NCBI GenBank assembly: GCA_963815045.1 | Contig: CAWFET010000003.1 | Coordinates: forward strand, 744,001-808,000 | Reading direction: 5' to 3' | Source: DASUPK01 sp963815045 | GTDB taxonomy: Bacteria > Actinomycetota > Thermoleophilia > Solirubrobacterales > 70-9 | DNA length: 64,000 bases | The notes under the pieces: generated by a model | Told to the model about the DNA's origin: nothing | The model's database searches: none | What the model saw: the letters and a program-made list of their open reading frames with translations, nothing else | Position numbers and translations under genes: made by a program | In this document: positions 17,638 to 26,688 of the stretch, one piece after another | How the letters are laid out: every line of letters starts with the position of its first letter | How positions within the stretch are numbered: position 1 is the first letter of the stretch

Positions 17638-18828
17638 ATGCCGACTCGTACGGATAGACCGAGAACGACCCGCCGCGGCCGAATCGCGGTGCTCTCGCTG
17701 ATCGCGTTCGTCGCGCTCGTGATGGTCGGTGTCGTCGTCGGCCAGACCGCGCTCGGCGACCCGGCCTCCAAGATGGCCCAAAAGCAGAGCGAGCTCAGCC
17801 GCATCCAGTCCAGCTCGGGCTCGCTGCAGAGCCAGATCGACGCGATGAACCAGCGCGTCGATGCGCTGATCGGCGAGGAGTCCCACCTGCGCGAGGCGCA
17901 GGCCACCGCCCAGGCGCAGCTCGATCAGAAGCAGGCCGAGCTCGACAAGGCGACCGCGGAGCTCAACGCGGAGAAGGCGGAGCTGCGCAGGGTTCGCGCG
18001 AAGCTGCAGAAGGCCGTCGGCTCCCTCGAGCAGCTGCTCGTCGAGATGTACAAGTCGAACGACCCGGACATCACCGCGGTGATCATGCAGTCGGCCAACT
18101 GGTCGGATCTGCTCACCCGCAAGGAGTACGTCGACCACATCCAGCACTACGACAATGAGGTCGTCTCGCGCGTCCGCGGCCTGCGCGATCAGATCACGGC
18201 GCTGGTCACCCAGCTTCAGGCCACCCACGACCGGATCCAGGCGGCCCGCGACGCCGTCGCCACCAAGGAGCGGCAGATCGCCGCCCAGCACGCGCAGATC
18301 CAGCAGCAACAATCGTCGCTCGTCGCAGCGCGCAACCAGCGCCAGGGCGTGCTCAACGCCCTGCTCGCCAAGGAGCGCCAGGTCCAGCTCGACATCTCCA
18401 ACATCCCGGCACCGGCCGGGCGGGCGACCATCGACTCGAACGGGGACGCCATCCCGCCGTCGAACGCGCCCCTCGCGGTCCGCGCCGCGATCGAGGCCGC
18501 CAACCAGATCGACAATCTTCCCTACATCTGGGGTGGGGGACACGGCTCGTTCACCTCGAGCGGCTACGACTGCTCGGGAGCGGTCAGCTTCGCCCTGCAC
18601 GGCGGCGGTTTCCTCTCCAGCCCGCTCGACTCGACCGGTCTGGAGGTCTGGGGTGAACCGGGCGCCGGCAACTGGATCACCGTCTTCGCCAACAGCGGTC
18701 ACGCCTGGGCGATGATCGCCGGCCTGCGCTGGGACACGGCGGGCAATGGCTCCGACGGCCCGCGCTGGAGCACCGAGCTGAACGAGAACACCGCCGACTT
18801 CGTCGCGCGGCATCCCGCGGGCTACTAA
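17638..18828 (+). CDS. exported peptidoglycan hydrolase with coiled coil and NlpC/P60-like domain
   Basis: 396 residues. A basic start and one hydrophobic span (IAVLSLIAFVALVMVGVVVG) export it. Residues 45-260 are long Ala/Gln/Glu-rich coiled coils, as in PcsB/RipA-type hydrolases that interact with FtsX. The C-terminal 120 residues have PYIWGGGHG, G-Y-D-C-S-G with the nucleophile Cys312, and S-G-H-A-W-A-M with His355, so the Cys-His pair is present. The domain would cut peptide stems of peptidoglycan, usually at cell separation. A large GC-rich hairpin follows the stop. Confidence 0.87.
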   Translation: MPTRTDRPRTTRRGRIAVLSLIAFVALVMVGVVVGQTALGDPASKMAQKQSELSRIQSSSGSLQSQIDAMNQRVDALIGEESHLREAQATAQAQLDQKQAELDKATAELNAEKAELRRVRAKLQKAVGSLEQLLVEMYKSNDPDITAVIMQSANWSDLLTRKEYVDHIQHYDNEVVSRVRGLRDQITALVTQLQATHDRIQAARDAVATKERQIAAQHAQIQQQQSSLVAARNQRQGVLNALLAKERQVQLDISNIPAPAGRATIDSNGDAIPPSNAPLAVRAAIEAANQIDNLPYIWGGGHGSFTSSGYDCSGAVSFALHGGGFLSSPLDSTGLEVWGEPGAGNWITVFANSGHAWAMIAGLRWDTAGNGSDGPRWSTELNENTADFVARHPAGY

Positions 18829-18850
18829 GGCCCCAGAGAGGTCGAGCGTT

Positions 18851-18930
18851 GCGGCCGGGGCCGGGGGGCCGGGCCGGCAACCTCCTGAACGGTTTTCGGG
18901 TTGCCGGAACGGCCGCCCGGCCCCGGTCGC
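18851..18930 (+). terminator. large GC-rich hairpin after the peptidoglycan hydrolase gene
   Basis: Two nested inverted repeats: an outer GGCCGGGGCCGG pairing with CCGGCCCCGG (18853-18864 with 18917-18926), and an inner perfect 9-base CCGGCAACC/GGTTGCCGG (18874-18882 with 18899-18907). No U-run follows, as is common in high-GC actinobacteria. It probably ends the upstream transcript. Confidence 0.6.
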
Positions 18931-18964
18931 CGTCCCGGCACGGATGTGTGCCCCAGCTCACCGA

Positions 18965-18978
18965 TACACAAGCGTGTA
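18965..18978. promoter_or_regulatory. candidate operator of the ArsR regulator
   Basis: TACAC-AAGC-GTGTA is a perfect dyad 26 bases before the ArsR start codon. It lies next to a TAATTG stretch that could act as a -10 element, a position suited to autorepression. Binding is inferred only. Confidence 0.5.
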
Positions 18979-19003
18979 ATTGTGCTACGGTGTCCACGTG
19001 GCG

Positions 19004-19351
19004 ATGAAGACGAAAATCTCCCATCCGCTCCCTCTTCCGCTGATCGACTTGATCGCCGAGCGCTTCAGGGTGCTGGGCGAGCCGATGCGGATCAGGCTGA
19101 TGGACGCGATGTACGAGGGTGAGGCGACGGTCGGCGAGCTGCAGGAAGCGACTGGGGCCTCACAGCAGAACGTCTCGCAGCATCTCGGCGTCCTGCTGCG
19201 CGCCGGCATCGTGGCGCGCGAGAAGCGAGGCAACTACTCCTTCTACTCGCTTGCGGACCCGTCGATGTTCGCGCTCTGCGATGCAGTCTGCGATGGCCTT
19301 CGCCGTCGAACAGATGAGCTCGATGCCCTGCTGGAAGGCGGTGGCCGATGA
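19004..19351 (+). CDS. ArsR-family transcriptional regulator
   Basis: 115 residues from the ATG at 19004; a GTG at 18998 is also possible. The winged HTH is clear: FRVLGEPMRIRLMDAMYEGE, then GELQEATGASQQNVSQHLGV and the wing EKRGNYSFYSL. The only cysteines in this version are a C-x3-C pair in the last helix (A-L-C-D-A-V-C-D), a possible metal or thiol switch. ArsR proteins leave DNA when the effector binds. It heads a three-gene operon with ATGA overlaps, so it likely controls the DUF2892 and MMPL genes. A dyad at 18965-18978 may be its site. Confidence 0.88.
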   Translation: MKTKISHPLPLPLIDLIAERFRVLGEPMRIRLMDAMYEGEATVGELQEATGASQQNVSQHLGVLLRAGIVAREKRGNYSFYSLADPSMFALCDAVCDGLRRRTDELDALLEGGGR

Positions 19352-19572
19352 ATTCACGTTGGCCACTCGAACGAGTCCTCTTTGCGATGGCCGGCACGGT
19401 CATCCTGATCAGCGTCGCGCTGGTCGCGCTCGTCTCGCCCTGGTTCCTGCTGCTGACCGCCTTCGTCGGCGTCAACCTGTGGCTCTACGTCATCGTGGGC
19501 GCCTGTCCGGCCTCGTTCGTCCTGAAGCGTGCGCTGCACCTCGACTCGGCCGTCTACCCGGAGCCCCGATGA
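19348..19572 (+). CDS. DUF2892 inner-membrane protein
   Basis: 74 residues beginning with the overlapping ATGA of the ArsR stop. Two hydrophobic helices (LFAMAGTVILISVALVAL and FLLLTAFVGVNLWLYVIVG) match the DUF2892/YgaP-type membrane module. One Cys follows the second helix (G-A-C-P-A-S), in the position seen in family members. In other bacteria this module is often fused to, or next to, rhodanese domains and ArsR-type thiol sensors. Here it stands alone between ArsR and an MMPL pump. Confidence 0.8.
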   Translation: MNSRWPLERVLFAMAGTVILISVALVALVSPWFLLLTAFVGVNLWLYVIVGACPASFVLKRALHLDSAVYPEPR

Positions 19573-21695
19573 CCGACGTCGGTCCCATCGGCAGGCTGGG
19601 GCGCTACACCGCCACCCATTTCCGGGTGGTGATGATCGGCTGGGCCGTGATCGCCTTGGGTCTCGGCTTCCTCGCGCCACGGGTGGAGAAGGCGCTCTCG
19701 GGCGCGGGCTGGGAGGCGAGCGGGTCCGAGTCGGTCCAGGCGCGCCATCTCATCGACCGCAACTTCCAGGGGCTCTCCAGCTACGGCCTGATGGTCGTGG
19801 TTCACTCGCCGACCTCGGCCAGTGGCGATTCGAACTTCAATTCCACCGTCGCGGTCGTCGAGCGGAAGCTGCGCTCGGACTCCGCGGTGCGATCCGTGGT
19901 CCCTCCACGGCCGGGCGTCTCGATCTCCCCCGACGGCCACACCGCCATCGTGCAGGCCGGCGCCGCCAAGGACGCGAACGCCATGGTCGCAGCGGCGGAG
20001 CGCCTCAAGGGGCCGCTGGCCTCCGTCGGTCATGACGGCACGCAGGTCCAGCTGACCGGCGCGCCCGGAATGTGGTCCGACTTCAACGCCGCCAACAAGA
20101 GCGCGATGCTGCGCTCGGAGGTGATCTCCTGGCCCGTGACCCTGGCGATCATGCTGATCGCCTTCGGCTCGCTGGTCGCCGCCGGCCTCCCGCTGATGCT
20201 GACCATGGTCGGCCTGATCGCAGCCGCCGGCTCCCTCTACCTCGGCGCGCAGGTCCTGCCGATCTCCATCTGGGCCATGAACTTCGCGCTGATGTTCGCC
20301 CTCGCGCTGGGCATCGACTATGCGCTCTTCGTCGTCTATCGCTTCCGCGGAGCGTTCTTCGGGTCCGGGTTGCCGGCCGAGGAGGCGGTCGCCCAGACCA
20401 TGGACACCGCGGGCAAGGCCGTGGTCTTCTCCGCCCTGACCGTTCTGATCTCGCTGAGCGCCGTCCTGCTGGTGCCGAGCCCTGCCTTCCGCTCTGTCAG
20501 CGTCGGGATCATGCTGGCCGTCGTCTTCGTGCTCGCCGCGACATTGACCCTGCTGCCGGCGGTGCTCGCGAAGCTGGGTCCCCGAGTGGACAAGCTCGCG
20601 CTGCCTTGGGCGCACTCCGGCGAGCACCGCTCGCCGCGCTTTGCGGCGTGGGGCGAGCGCATCTGGCGCCATCCCCTTCGCTACGGGGTCCCGGCCCTGG
20701 TGGCCCTGGTCGCCCTCACGCTGCCGGTGCTGGCACTCCACACGGCGATGCCTTCGATCAAGGTCGTTCCGCCCGGTGACTCCTCGCGAGTCGGTTACGG
20801 CCAGGTGCAGGCCGCGTTCGGTCCCGGCGCGACCGGGCCGCTCCAGCTCGTCGCGCCGGCATCCGAGGCCGGAGCGGCCGCCGCGGTCGCGCAGCGCGAT
20901 CCCGGTATCGCCCAGGTGCTGCCCGCACAGCCCTCAGGCGATCTCGCCCTGATCTATGCGATCCCGAAGCAGGATCCATCGAGCTCCGCGGTGAGCTCGA
21001 CGATCGACCGCCTCCGCACCGAGCTCCCTTCCAAGACGGTGGTCGGCGGCGCGGTCGCCGAGAACCATGACCTCGCGGCTGCGCTCACCGGGAAGACGCC
21101 CCTGGTGATCGGCGTGGTCCTCAGCCTGGGGTTCGTGCTCCTGCTCTTCGCCCTGCAGGCGCCCCTGATCGCGGCCGCCGGCGTCGTCACGAACCTGCTC
21201 GCAACCGGCGCCGCGTTCGGCGTGGCCAAGTGGATCTTCCAGGACGGGGCCCTCCACTCATTGCTCGGATTCGAGCCGCAGGGGTTCCTCGACGCCTGGG
21301 GGCCGGTCTTCTTCTTCGCGATGATCTTCGCGATCTCGATGGACTACACCGTGTTCCTGCTCTCCTCCGCGAAGGAGCACTGGGACCGGACGCACGACGC
21401 GAAGGAAGCGATGATCGGCGGCCTCGCCCATTCGGGACGCGTGATCTTCGCCGCCGGCGCCGTGATGGTGGCCGTGTTCTTCACCTTCGCCCTCTCCGGG
21501 CCGCTCCCGCCGAAGGAGATGGGATTGATCCTGGGAATCGCGGTCCTGCTCGACGCGATGCTGATCCGCCTGCTGCTGATGCCGGTTCTGCTCAGGCTGT
21601 TGGGCCCGTGGGCCTGGTACCTGCCGCGCTGGGCCGGCCGAGTGCTTCCCGATGTCCGTTTCGGACACGGGGACGAAGCCCCCAGCCGGGCTTAG
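19569..21695 (+). CDS. MMPL/RND-family transporter
   Basis: 708 residues, starting at the ATGA overlap with the DUF2892 stop. The architecture is that of MMPL transporters: an N-terminal span, an extracellular loop, five or six spans with G-I-D-Y-A-L-F (residues ~247-253), a second loop and a second group of spans with S-M-D-Y-T-V-F. The paired D-Y motifs are the proton-relay residues of the family. Mycobacterial relatives export lipids; the cargo here is unknown. There is no long cytoplasmic C-terminal domain. The stop codon directly abuts the stop of the convergent gene. Confidence 0.9.
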   Translation: MTDVGPIGRLGRYTATHFRVVMIGWAVIALGLGFLAPRVEKALSGAGWEASGSESVQARHLIDRNFQGLSSYGLMVVVHSPTSASGDSNFNSTVAVVERKLRSDSAVRSVVPPRPGVSISPDGHTAIVQAGAAKDANAMVAAAERLKGPLASVGHDGTQVQLTGAPGMWSDFNAANKSAMLRSEVISWPVTLAIMLIAFGSLVAAGLPLMLTMVGLIAAAGSLYLGAQVLPISIWAMNFALMFALALGIDYALFVVYRFRGAFFGSGLPAEEAVAQTMDTAGKAVVFSALTVLISLSAVLLVPSPAFRSVSVGIMLAVVFVLAATLTLLPAVLAKLGPRVDKLALPWAHSGEHRSPRFAAWGERIWRHPLRYGVPALVALVALTLPVLALHTAMPSIKVVPPGDSSRVGYGQVQAAFGPGATGPLQLVAPASEAGAAAAVAQRDPGIAQVLPAQPSGDLALIYAIPKQDPSSSAVSSTIDRLRTELPSKTVVGGAVAENHDLAAALTGKTPLVIGVVLSLGFVLLLFALQAPLIAAAGVVTNLLATGAAFGVAKWIFQDGALHSLLGFEPQGFLDAWGPVFFFAMIFAISMDYTVFLLSSAKEHWDRTHDAKEAMIGGLAHSGRVIFAAGAVMVAVFFTFALSGPLPPKEMGLILGIAVLLDAMLIRLLLMPVLLRLLGPWAWYLPRWAGRVLPDVRFGHGDEAPSRA

Positions 21696-22895
21696 CTACG
21701 ACTTGGCCGGCAGGCAGTAGCCGTACGCCGTCAGCTGCGGCACCGGGCCGAAGAACCCGTTCGAGGTCGCCGAGAAGGTCCCGTCGGAGTTGAAGACGCC
21801 CTGGGCGAAGAGCCCATCGGTCGCGCCGTTGCTTGAGAAGCCACCGGTGACCATTCGCTTGCCCGCGGGGCACACCGGGGTGGTGGCCATCGCCGAGCCG
21901 CCGGCCGAGACCGGGGCGGGGGAGGAGGCGACCTCGGTGATAAGTGGCTTCTTCATCCGGGCGCAGTAGGCGATTGCGGTGAGCTCGCCCGAGCCGGCGC
22001 CGTAGGCGTGCCCGCTGACGACCCAGGCCTTGGTGCCGAGGGCGTGAGACTCGGTGACGTAATCGCCGCCGTCGCTGCGGAAGTCGGTTCGCTGGAAGCC
22101 GCCGGAGACCAGCGATTGGCCCTTCGGGCACTGGGCGACGACGGTCTTGGTCTCGCCCGGGCGGAGGTAGGCGGTCGTGTGCGGCGTCGGGGTCGCCGGG
22201 ATCACGCCGAAGCCGCAGAGCGCCTGGACGGTGACATCGCGCGGGGTGGTGCTGGATCGGCTCGGATCCAGGAAGACGACGCTGATGTGCCAACCGCGCT
22301 GGGCCCCGAGCCGCTCGTAGGAGTGCGGGTAGACGCCCTCGCCGTCCGCGCTGACCTCGGGGCTCTGAGACATTCCGCCGCCGAGCGGGAACCTGCCGCC
22401 GGGGCAGATCGTCTGAAGGCGCGGAGCCGTGTCGGGCTGCGTGATGTGGAAGGTCTTGGAGGCGACGGTGAACTTGGTGATCGGCTTCGCCAGGCCCGGC
22501 GTCGCGATGCCCTTGTGCCCCTCGAGCCGGACGGTGCCCTGCTTCGAGTCGAGCACGTAGACCCCGCCGACGGCGCGGAGCGCCATGCGGAGGTGGTTGC
22601 AGTTCGTCCCCTGCCTGAGCACATAGACCTGGTTGACGTGGGCGAGGCGCCTGGTGTTGGCCGCCACGCCGACCTTCCGGTTGCTCGCCTTGTGGATCGC
22701 CTTGGCGAGCCGCGGCGGCGCCGGGTAGCAGCCATCGTCGCTGAAACGGCGCTCGAAGAGGGCGATCTTGTAGGAGGCCTCGAGTCGCTTGGTCGCGAGG
22801 TTGAATCCCGCCTTGATCGCGAATGCGCTCGAGGCCGAGACGAGGAGGCCCGCCGCGACGGCGATCAGCGAGATGGTCAGGGTGAGTCGCCTCAT
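21696..22895 (-). CDS. secreted protein with three Cys-containing repeats
   Basis: 399 residues from the ATG at 22895, with a signal peptide (LTISLIAVAAGLLVSASSAFA). After a unique N-terminal part come three copies of a ~70-residue module. Each opens C-P-x-G with a following G-G-(G/F) and closes with a Cys near the end: ICPGGRFPLGGG to QALCGFG, QCPKGQSLVSGGF to IAYCARM, VCPAGKRMVTGGF to YGYCLP. Each probably forms one disulfide. I recognise no named family. Repeats of this type occur in exported actinobacterial proteins of unknown role. Confidence 0.7.
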   Translation of the reverse strand: MRRLTLTISLIAVAAGLLVSASSAFAIKAGFNLATKRLEASYKIALFERRFSDDGCYPAPPRLAKAIHKASNRKVGVAANTRRLAHVNQVYVLRQGTNCNHLRMALRAVGGVYVLDSKQGTVRLEGHKGIATPGLAKPITKFTVASKTFHITQPDTAPRLQTICPGGRFPLGGGMSQSPEVSADGEGVYPHSYERLGAQRGWHISVVFLDPSRSSTTPRDVTVQALCGFGVIPATPTPHTTAYLRPGETKTVVAQCPKGQSLVSGGFQRTDFRSDGGDYVTESHALGTKAWVVSGHAYGAGSGELTAIAYCARMKKPLITEVASSPAPVSAGGSAMATTPVCPAGKRMVTGGFSSNGATDGLFAQGVFNSDGTFSATSNGFFGPVPQLTAYGYCLPAKS

Positions 22896-23027
22896 GGGTC
22901 GATCAAAACCCGTCGGATACCGGGAAGTTGCGCATCTTGGCAGGCGGCCCACCGGCGAGACTTATCGATACGTTCCGTGTTCGATGTATCAGTGAGGGCT
23001 GAGGGCGAGATGATGAGGAGAGAGGAA

Positions 23028-24461
23028 ATGAGGAGACGGGACAGGAAGTCCGCGTGGTTCGTGCTGGTTGCGATGGCGGCCGCAGTGACCTGTGCGGCGC
23101 TGACGCCGGCGGCGAGCGCAAAGGTGCCGGTGAAGTTCAAGACGATGGCGGGCTACCCGTCGCCCGGCACCCCGTCCAACCTGAACGTCGTCGGCGTGCT
23201 CAAGACCGGTGACCCGAAGGCGAAGAACGTCCTCGTCCTCAATCCGGGCACCTCGGCAAGTGCGGCCTACTTCGAGCCGCTCGCCAGGACGATCGTCAAG
23301 CGGCTTCCCGACTGGCAGGTCTGGTCGGTCGAGCGCCGCGAGAACTACCTCGAGGACCAGTCCGAGCTCAACCTGCTGAAGCAGGGCAAGGTCAGTCCCA
23401 CCGACTTCTTCAACTACTACCTCGGCTACATCGGGAATTCGAGCGTGGTCCACCACGTCCAGAACGTGCCCGACTCCGCGGTCCCGTTCGCCCGGCAGTG
23501 GGGGATGAACACCGAGATCAACGACCTTCGCGTGGTGGTCAAGGCGGCCGCCAGGCACGGTCGCAACGTGGCGATGGGCGGCCACTCGCTCGGCGGCTCC
23601 ATCGCCACCGCTTACGCCACCTGGGACTTCAACGGGCGGCCCGGCGGCCGCGACCTCTCCGGCCTGGTCCTGATCGACGGGGCGAGCAGCCCGACGCCGG
23701 TGACGGCCGACCAGGCGCAGGCCTCGCTGAACACCCTGCAGACCTCAACCCCCTGGCTGGCCTTCGGCGGCATCCAGGCGCCGCTCGCCGGCCTCTTCGG
23801 AATGGTGGGATCCGCCGCCGCCAAGGCCGCCCCGAACGCTGTCTCGGTCTTCCAGGGCTGGCCGCTCCTGCCCTCGAACCTTCAGCCGCCGCCCGGGATC
23901 ACCCCGACGAACGAGGCGGGCTTCGGCTACTCGACCGACGTGAAGACCTCGCCGTCCTCGCTGCTCGCCGCCCAGGTTCACTCCGGCCAGCTCGCGGCGA
24001 GCGGCGACCCGCGCGGATGGGACCGTGCCGGGAACATCACCCCGATCCAGCGCTGGGCCAGCATGTTCTCGGGCTGGGGCCTGCAGAACCTGGACGGCAC
24101 CGCGTGGTACCACCCGATGCGGCTGACGATCGACTCCGGGGCTGTCGGCGACGGGATCGCCAACCCGGCGCAGTCGGTGCTCGACGTGCACTCGACGGAC
24201 GCGACCAAGCTGCGCAAGCGGATGAAGATCTACGCGTTCGCCGCCGCCCTCGGCAACACGAGGGTGATCACGGCCGCACAGGCGCTGGCAGCGGAGATCG
24301 GGACACCCCGCCGGAACCTCAAGCTCGTGAATCGGGCTGCGACCTACGCCCACAACGACCCGAGCGCGGCGGAGCCGAAGGTGAACGCCTTCGTGAAGAA
24401 GCTGATCCCATTCCTGAAGTCGATTCGCGCCGAGAACCCGAAGACGAAGAAGAAGAAGTAG
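23028..24461 (+). CDS. secreted alpha/beta hydrolase
   Basis: About 477 residues. The ATG at 23028 has AGGAG 7 bases upstream; ATGs at 23010 and 23013 are in frame as well. A signal peptide follows (WFVLVAMAAAVTCAALTPAASA). NVLVLNPGTSASAAYFEPLA is the strand and oxyanion loop, and M-G-G-H-S-L-G-G the nucleophile elbow. A late A-T-Y-A-H-N-D-P supplies a candidate catalytic His. The chain ends in a short Lys tail (K-T-K-K-K-K), like the tail of the beta-helix protein at 38120. Substrate unknown. It converges on the persulfide dioxygenase gene with a 3-base gap. Confidence 0.75.
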   Translation: MRRRDRKSAWFVLVAMAAAVTCAALTPAASAKVPVKFKTMAGYPSPGTPSNLNVVGVLKTGDPKAKNVLVLNPGTSASAAYFEPLARTIVKRLPDWQVWSVERRENYLEDQSELNLLKQGKVSPTDFFNYYLGYIGNSSVVHHVQNVPDSAVPFARQWGMNTEINDLRVVVKAAARHGRNVAMGGHSLGGSIATAYATWDFNGRPGGRDLSGLVLIDGASSPTPVTADQAQASLNTLQTSTPWLAFGGIQAPLAGLFGMVGSAAAKAAPNAVSVFQGWPLLPSNLQPPPGITPTNEAGFGYSTDVKTSPSSLLAAQVHSGQLAASGDPRGWDRAGNITPIQRWASMFSGWGLQNLDGTAWYHPMRLTIDSGAVGDGIANPAQSVLDVHSTDATKLRKRMKIYAFAAALGNTRVITAAQALAAEIGTPRRNLKLVNRAATYAHNDPSAAEPKVNAFVKKLIPFLKSIRAENPKTKKKK

Positions 24462-24464
24462 GGC

Positions 24465-25841
24465 TCAACCGGTCTCGACCGGCCGCCCGCTGCGTTCCCA
24501 GGTGCCGACGCCGCCGTTGGCGACGTGCAGGACGCGCTCGAAGCCCTCGCGCTGGAGGATCGAGGCGGCGAGGCCGCTGCGCTTGCCGCCGCTGCAGATC
24601 GCCGCGATCTCGCGGTCCCGCGGCAGCTCGCCCTGACGGCCGGGCAGCTCTCCGTAGGGAAGGTTGACCGAGCCGGGGATGTGGCCGGCGGCGTACTCGT
24701 CCTCGTCGCGGACGTCCAGCACCATCAGCTCGTCGCCCTCGAGGCGGCCTGCCAGCTCCTCGGGGTCGATCAGCTCGATGCGCCCCACCGGGCGGCCCTC
24801 CGAACGCCAGGCGGTCATCCCGCCCTCGAGATAGCCGCGAACGCGCAGCCCGACGGATGCGAGCAGCTCGGCGGCCTCGAGGTCGTACCCGTCGGAGGCC
24901 GCGACCACGATCAGCTCCACATCCGGCGACACGACCTTGGCGACCTTGGTGGCGAAGCCGGTCTCATAGGCGGAGGCGCTGATCGCGCCCGGGATGTGCG
25001 CCTCGTCGAACTGCTCGTTGATGCGGGCGTCGATCAGCAGGGCGCCCTCCGCGATCCCGACCTCGACGGCCCTGGGCGCCAGGGGGACCGGGGTGCCCAT
25101 GTCCTCGATCAGCGGTCCCTTGTTGATCGCCACGATGTGCTCGACGTTCGGTGGCGGTGCACCCAGCGTCGCGACCGCGTCCTCGACGAACTCCTCCTCC
25201 GTGTCGAAGCGCAGCGCGCGGTTGTGGTCGCGCTCGAAGCCGATGGTGGAGGTCGACTTGTGGTCGATCCCGGCGCTGCCGCAGGACGAGCCGCCCAGGT
25301 GCCCGGGCCAGACCTCGACGTCGTCGGGCAGCTTCATCAGCCGGTCGTGCAGGGAGTGGAAGATGCCGGCCGCGCCCTCGCGCTTCTCGATCGCGAGGTC
25401 CGGCCGGGCCACGTCGCCGACGAACAGGGAGTCGCCGGTCAGCACCGCCCAGGGATCCCCACCACGGTCGGCATCGCGGAGCACGAAGGAGGTGTGCTCG
25501 GGGCGGTGGCCCGGGGTGTGTACCGCCTCGATCTGGACGGGGCCGAGATCGAGGCGCCAGCCGCCGGTGAACGCCTCATGCGGGTACTCGGCGCCGGCGA
25601 GCTCGTGGATGTGGATCGTCCCCCCGGTCGCTCGCGCCAGCCGTCCGTGGCCAGAGACGTGGTCGGCGTGGTTGTGGGTCTCGAGCACGTGCTCGATTCG
25701 CACGCCGTGGAGGCGGCTGAGCCGCAGATAGGGCTCGATATCCCACTGCGGATCGATCACCGCAGCGACGCCCGAATCGGCGTCGCCGACCAGGTACGAG
25801 GCGCAACTCAGGTCCTCGTGGAGGATCTGCCGGAACAGCAC
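24465..25841 (-). CDS. persulfide dioxygenase-like MBL protein fused to two rhodanese domains
   Basis: 458 residues. Residues 1-240 are an ETHE1-type metallo-beta-lactamase fold with T-H-N-H-A-D-H (His56, His58, Asp60, His61), V-H-T-P-G-H and L-T-G-D-S. Two rhodanese domains follow. The first (around LIDARINEQFDEAHIPGA) has no Cys in its active loop, reading V-V-A-A-S-D-G; the second has A-I-C-S-G-G-K-R-S-G and should be active. The enzyme is expected to oxidise glutathione- or other low-molecular-weight persulfides to sulfite, with rhodanese moving sulfane sulfur. This fits sulfide detoxification. Confidence 0.88.
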   Translation of the reverse strand: MLFRQILHEDLSCASYLVGDADSGVAAVIDPQWDIEPYLRLSRLHGVRIEHVLETHNHADHVSGHGRLARATGGTIHIHELAGAEYPHEAFTGGWRLDLGPVQIEAVHTPGHRPEHTSFVLRDADRGGDPWAVLTGDSLFVGDVARPDLAIEKREGAAGIFHSLHDRLMKLPDDVEVWPGHLGGSSCGSAGIDHKSTSTIGFERDHNRALRFDTEEEFVEDAVATLGAPPPNVEHIVAINKGPLIEDMGTPVPLAPRAVEVGIAEGALLIDARINEQFDEAHIPGAISASAYETGFATKVAKVVSPDVELIVVAASDGYDLEAAELLASVGLRVRGYLEGGMTAWRSEGRPVGRIELIDPEELAGRLEGDELMVLDVRDEDEYAAGHIPGSVNLPYGELPGRQGELPRDREIAAICSGGKRSGLAASILQREGFERVLHVANGGVGTWERSGRPVETG

Positions 25842-25860
25842 CCCGTCAGCTTAGGGTCGG

Positions 25861-26655
25861 CTATGTGCCGGTGAACTTCGGCTCGCGCTTCTCGACGAAG
25901 GCCATCACGCCCTCGATGAAGTCCTTGCTGTGCCCCTGCTCCTTCTGGGCATCGGCCTCGGCTTCGAGCTGGCCTGCGAGGTCGGCGTACAGCCGCCGGT
26001 TGAGCAGCCGCTTCGCGCCGGCGTAGGAGCGCGTCGGCCCGTTGGCGAGCTTGTCGAGCAGGGCAGAGGAGAACGATCCGAGCTCATCGTCGGCGACCAC
26101 CCGGTTGATCAGGCCCCAGTCGCGGGCCTGATCGGCGGGCACCCGCTCGCCCAGCATCGCCATCTCCGCGGCGCGCGCGTAGCCGACCCGGGCGGGGATG
26201 AAGGCGGTCGAGCCGCCGTCGGGGACGAGCCCGATGTTGACGAAGGCGAGCAGGAAGTAGGCCGACTCCGCGGCGACGATCAGGTCCGCGGCCAGCGCCA
26301 GGGAGCAGCCGATGCCGACCGCGGGACCGTTGACCGCCGAGATCACGGGCTTCTGCGTCTCGCGCAGCGCGGTGATGATCGGGTGGTAGATCTCCTTGAG
26401 GCGGGCGCTCAGGTCGGGCAGGCCGCCATCTTCGGCCCCGCGCTGTTCCTTCAGGTCGGCCCCGGAGGAGAAACCGCGCCCGGCGCCGGTGATCATCACG
26501 GCGCGGACCGAGTCGTCGCCCGCCACGGTTGCGACCGCGTCGCTCAGGTCATTGCCGAACTGCTCGTTCCAGGCGTTCAGCGCGTCGGGCCTGTTGAGCA
26601 GGATCCGGGCCGCTGGGCCGTCGGTGGTCAGGTCGATGGTCTCGTGGCTGGGCAT
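25861..26655 (-). CDS. enoyl-CoA hydratase/isomerase
   Basis: 264 residues of crotonase fold. ILLNRPDALNAWN opens it; SSGADLKEQ holds the first oxyanion-hole NH, and AVNGPAVGIGCSLALAADL the second. Asp at the usual glutamate position (G-L-V-P-D-G-G) and the lack of a clear first catalytic Glu suggest isomerase-type or other crotonase chemistry rather than a classical hydratase. It lies 33 bases downstream of the TetR gene on the same strand and may be co-transcribed. A PaaG-like role is possible. Confidence 0.85.
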   Translation of the reverse strand: MPSHETIDLTTDGPAARILLNRPDALNAWNEQFGNDLSDAVATVAGDDSVRAVMITGAGRGFSSGADLKEQRGAEDGGLPDLSARLKEIYHPIITALRETQKPVISAVNGPAVGIGCSLALAADLIVAAESAYFLLAFVNIGLVPDGGSTAFIPARVGYARAAEMAMLGERVPADQARDWGLINRVVADDELGSFSSALLDKLANGPTRSYAGAKRLLNRRLYADLAGQLEAEADAQKEQGHSKDFIEGVMAFVEKREPKFTGT

Positions 26656-26688
26656 TTCGTGGGTCCTTTCTTGACTTGGTCAGCTTGG

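Noticed and set aside
22008..23027. Long upstream extension of the secreted hydrolase frame at 23028
   Set aside because: The extension is antisense to the secreted repeat protein and has no homology-like features; a signal peptide starts at 23028.
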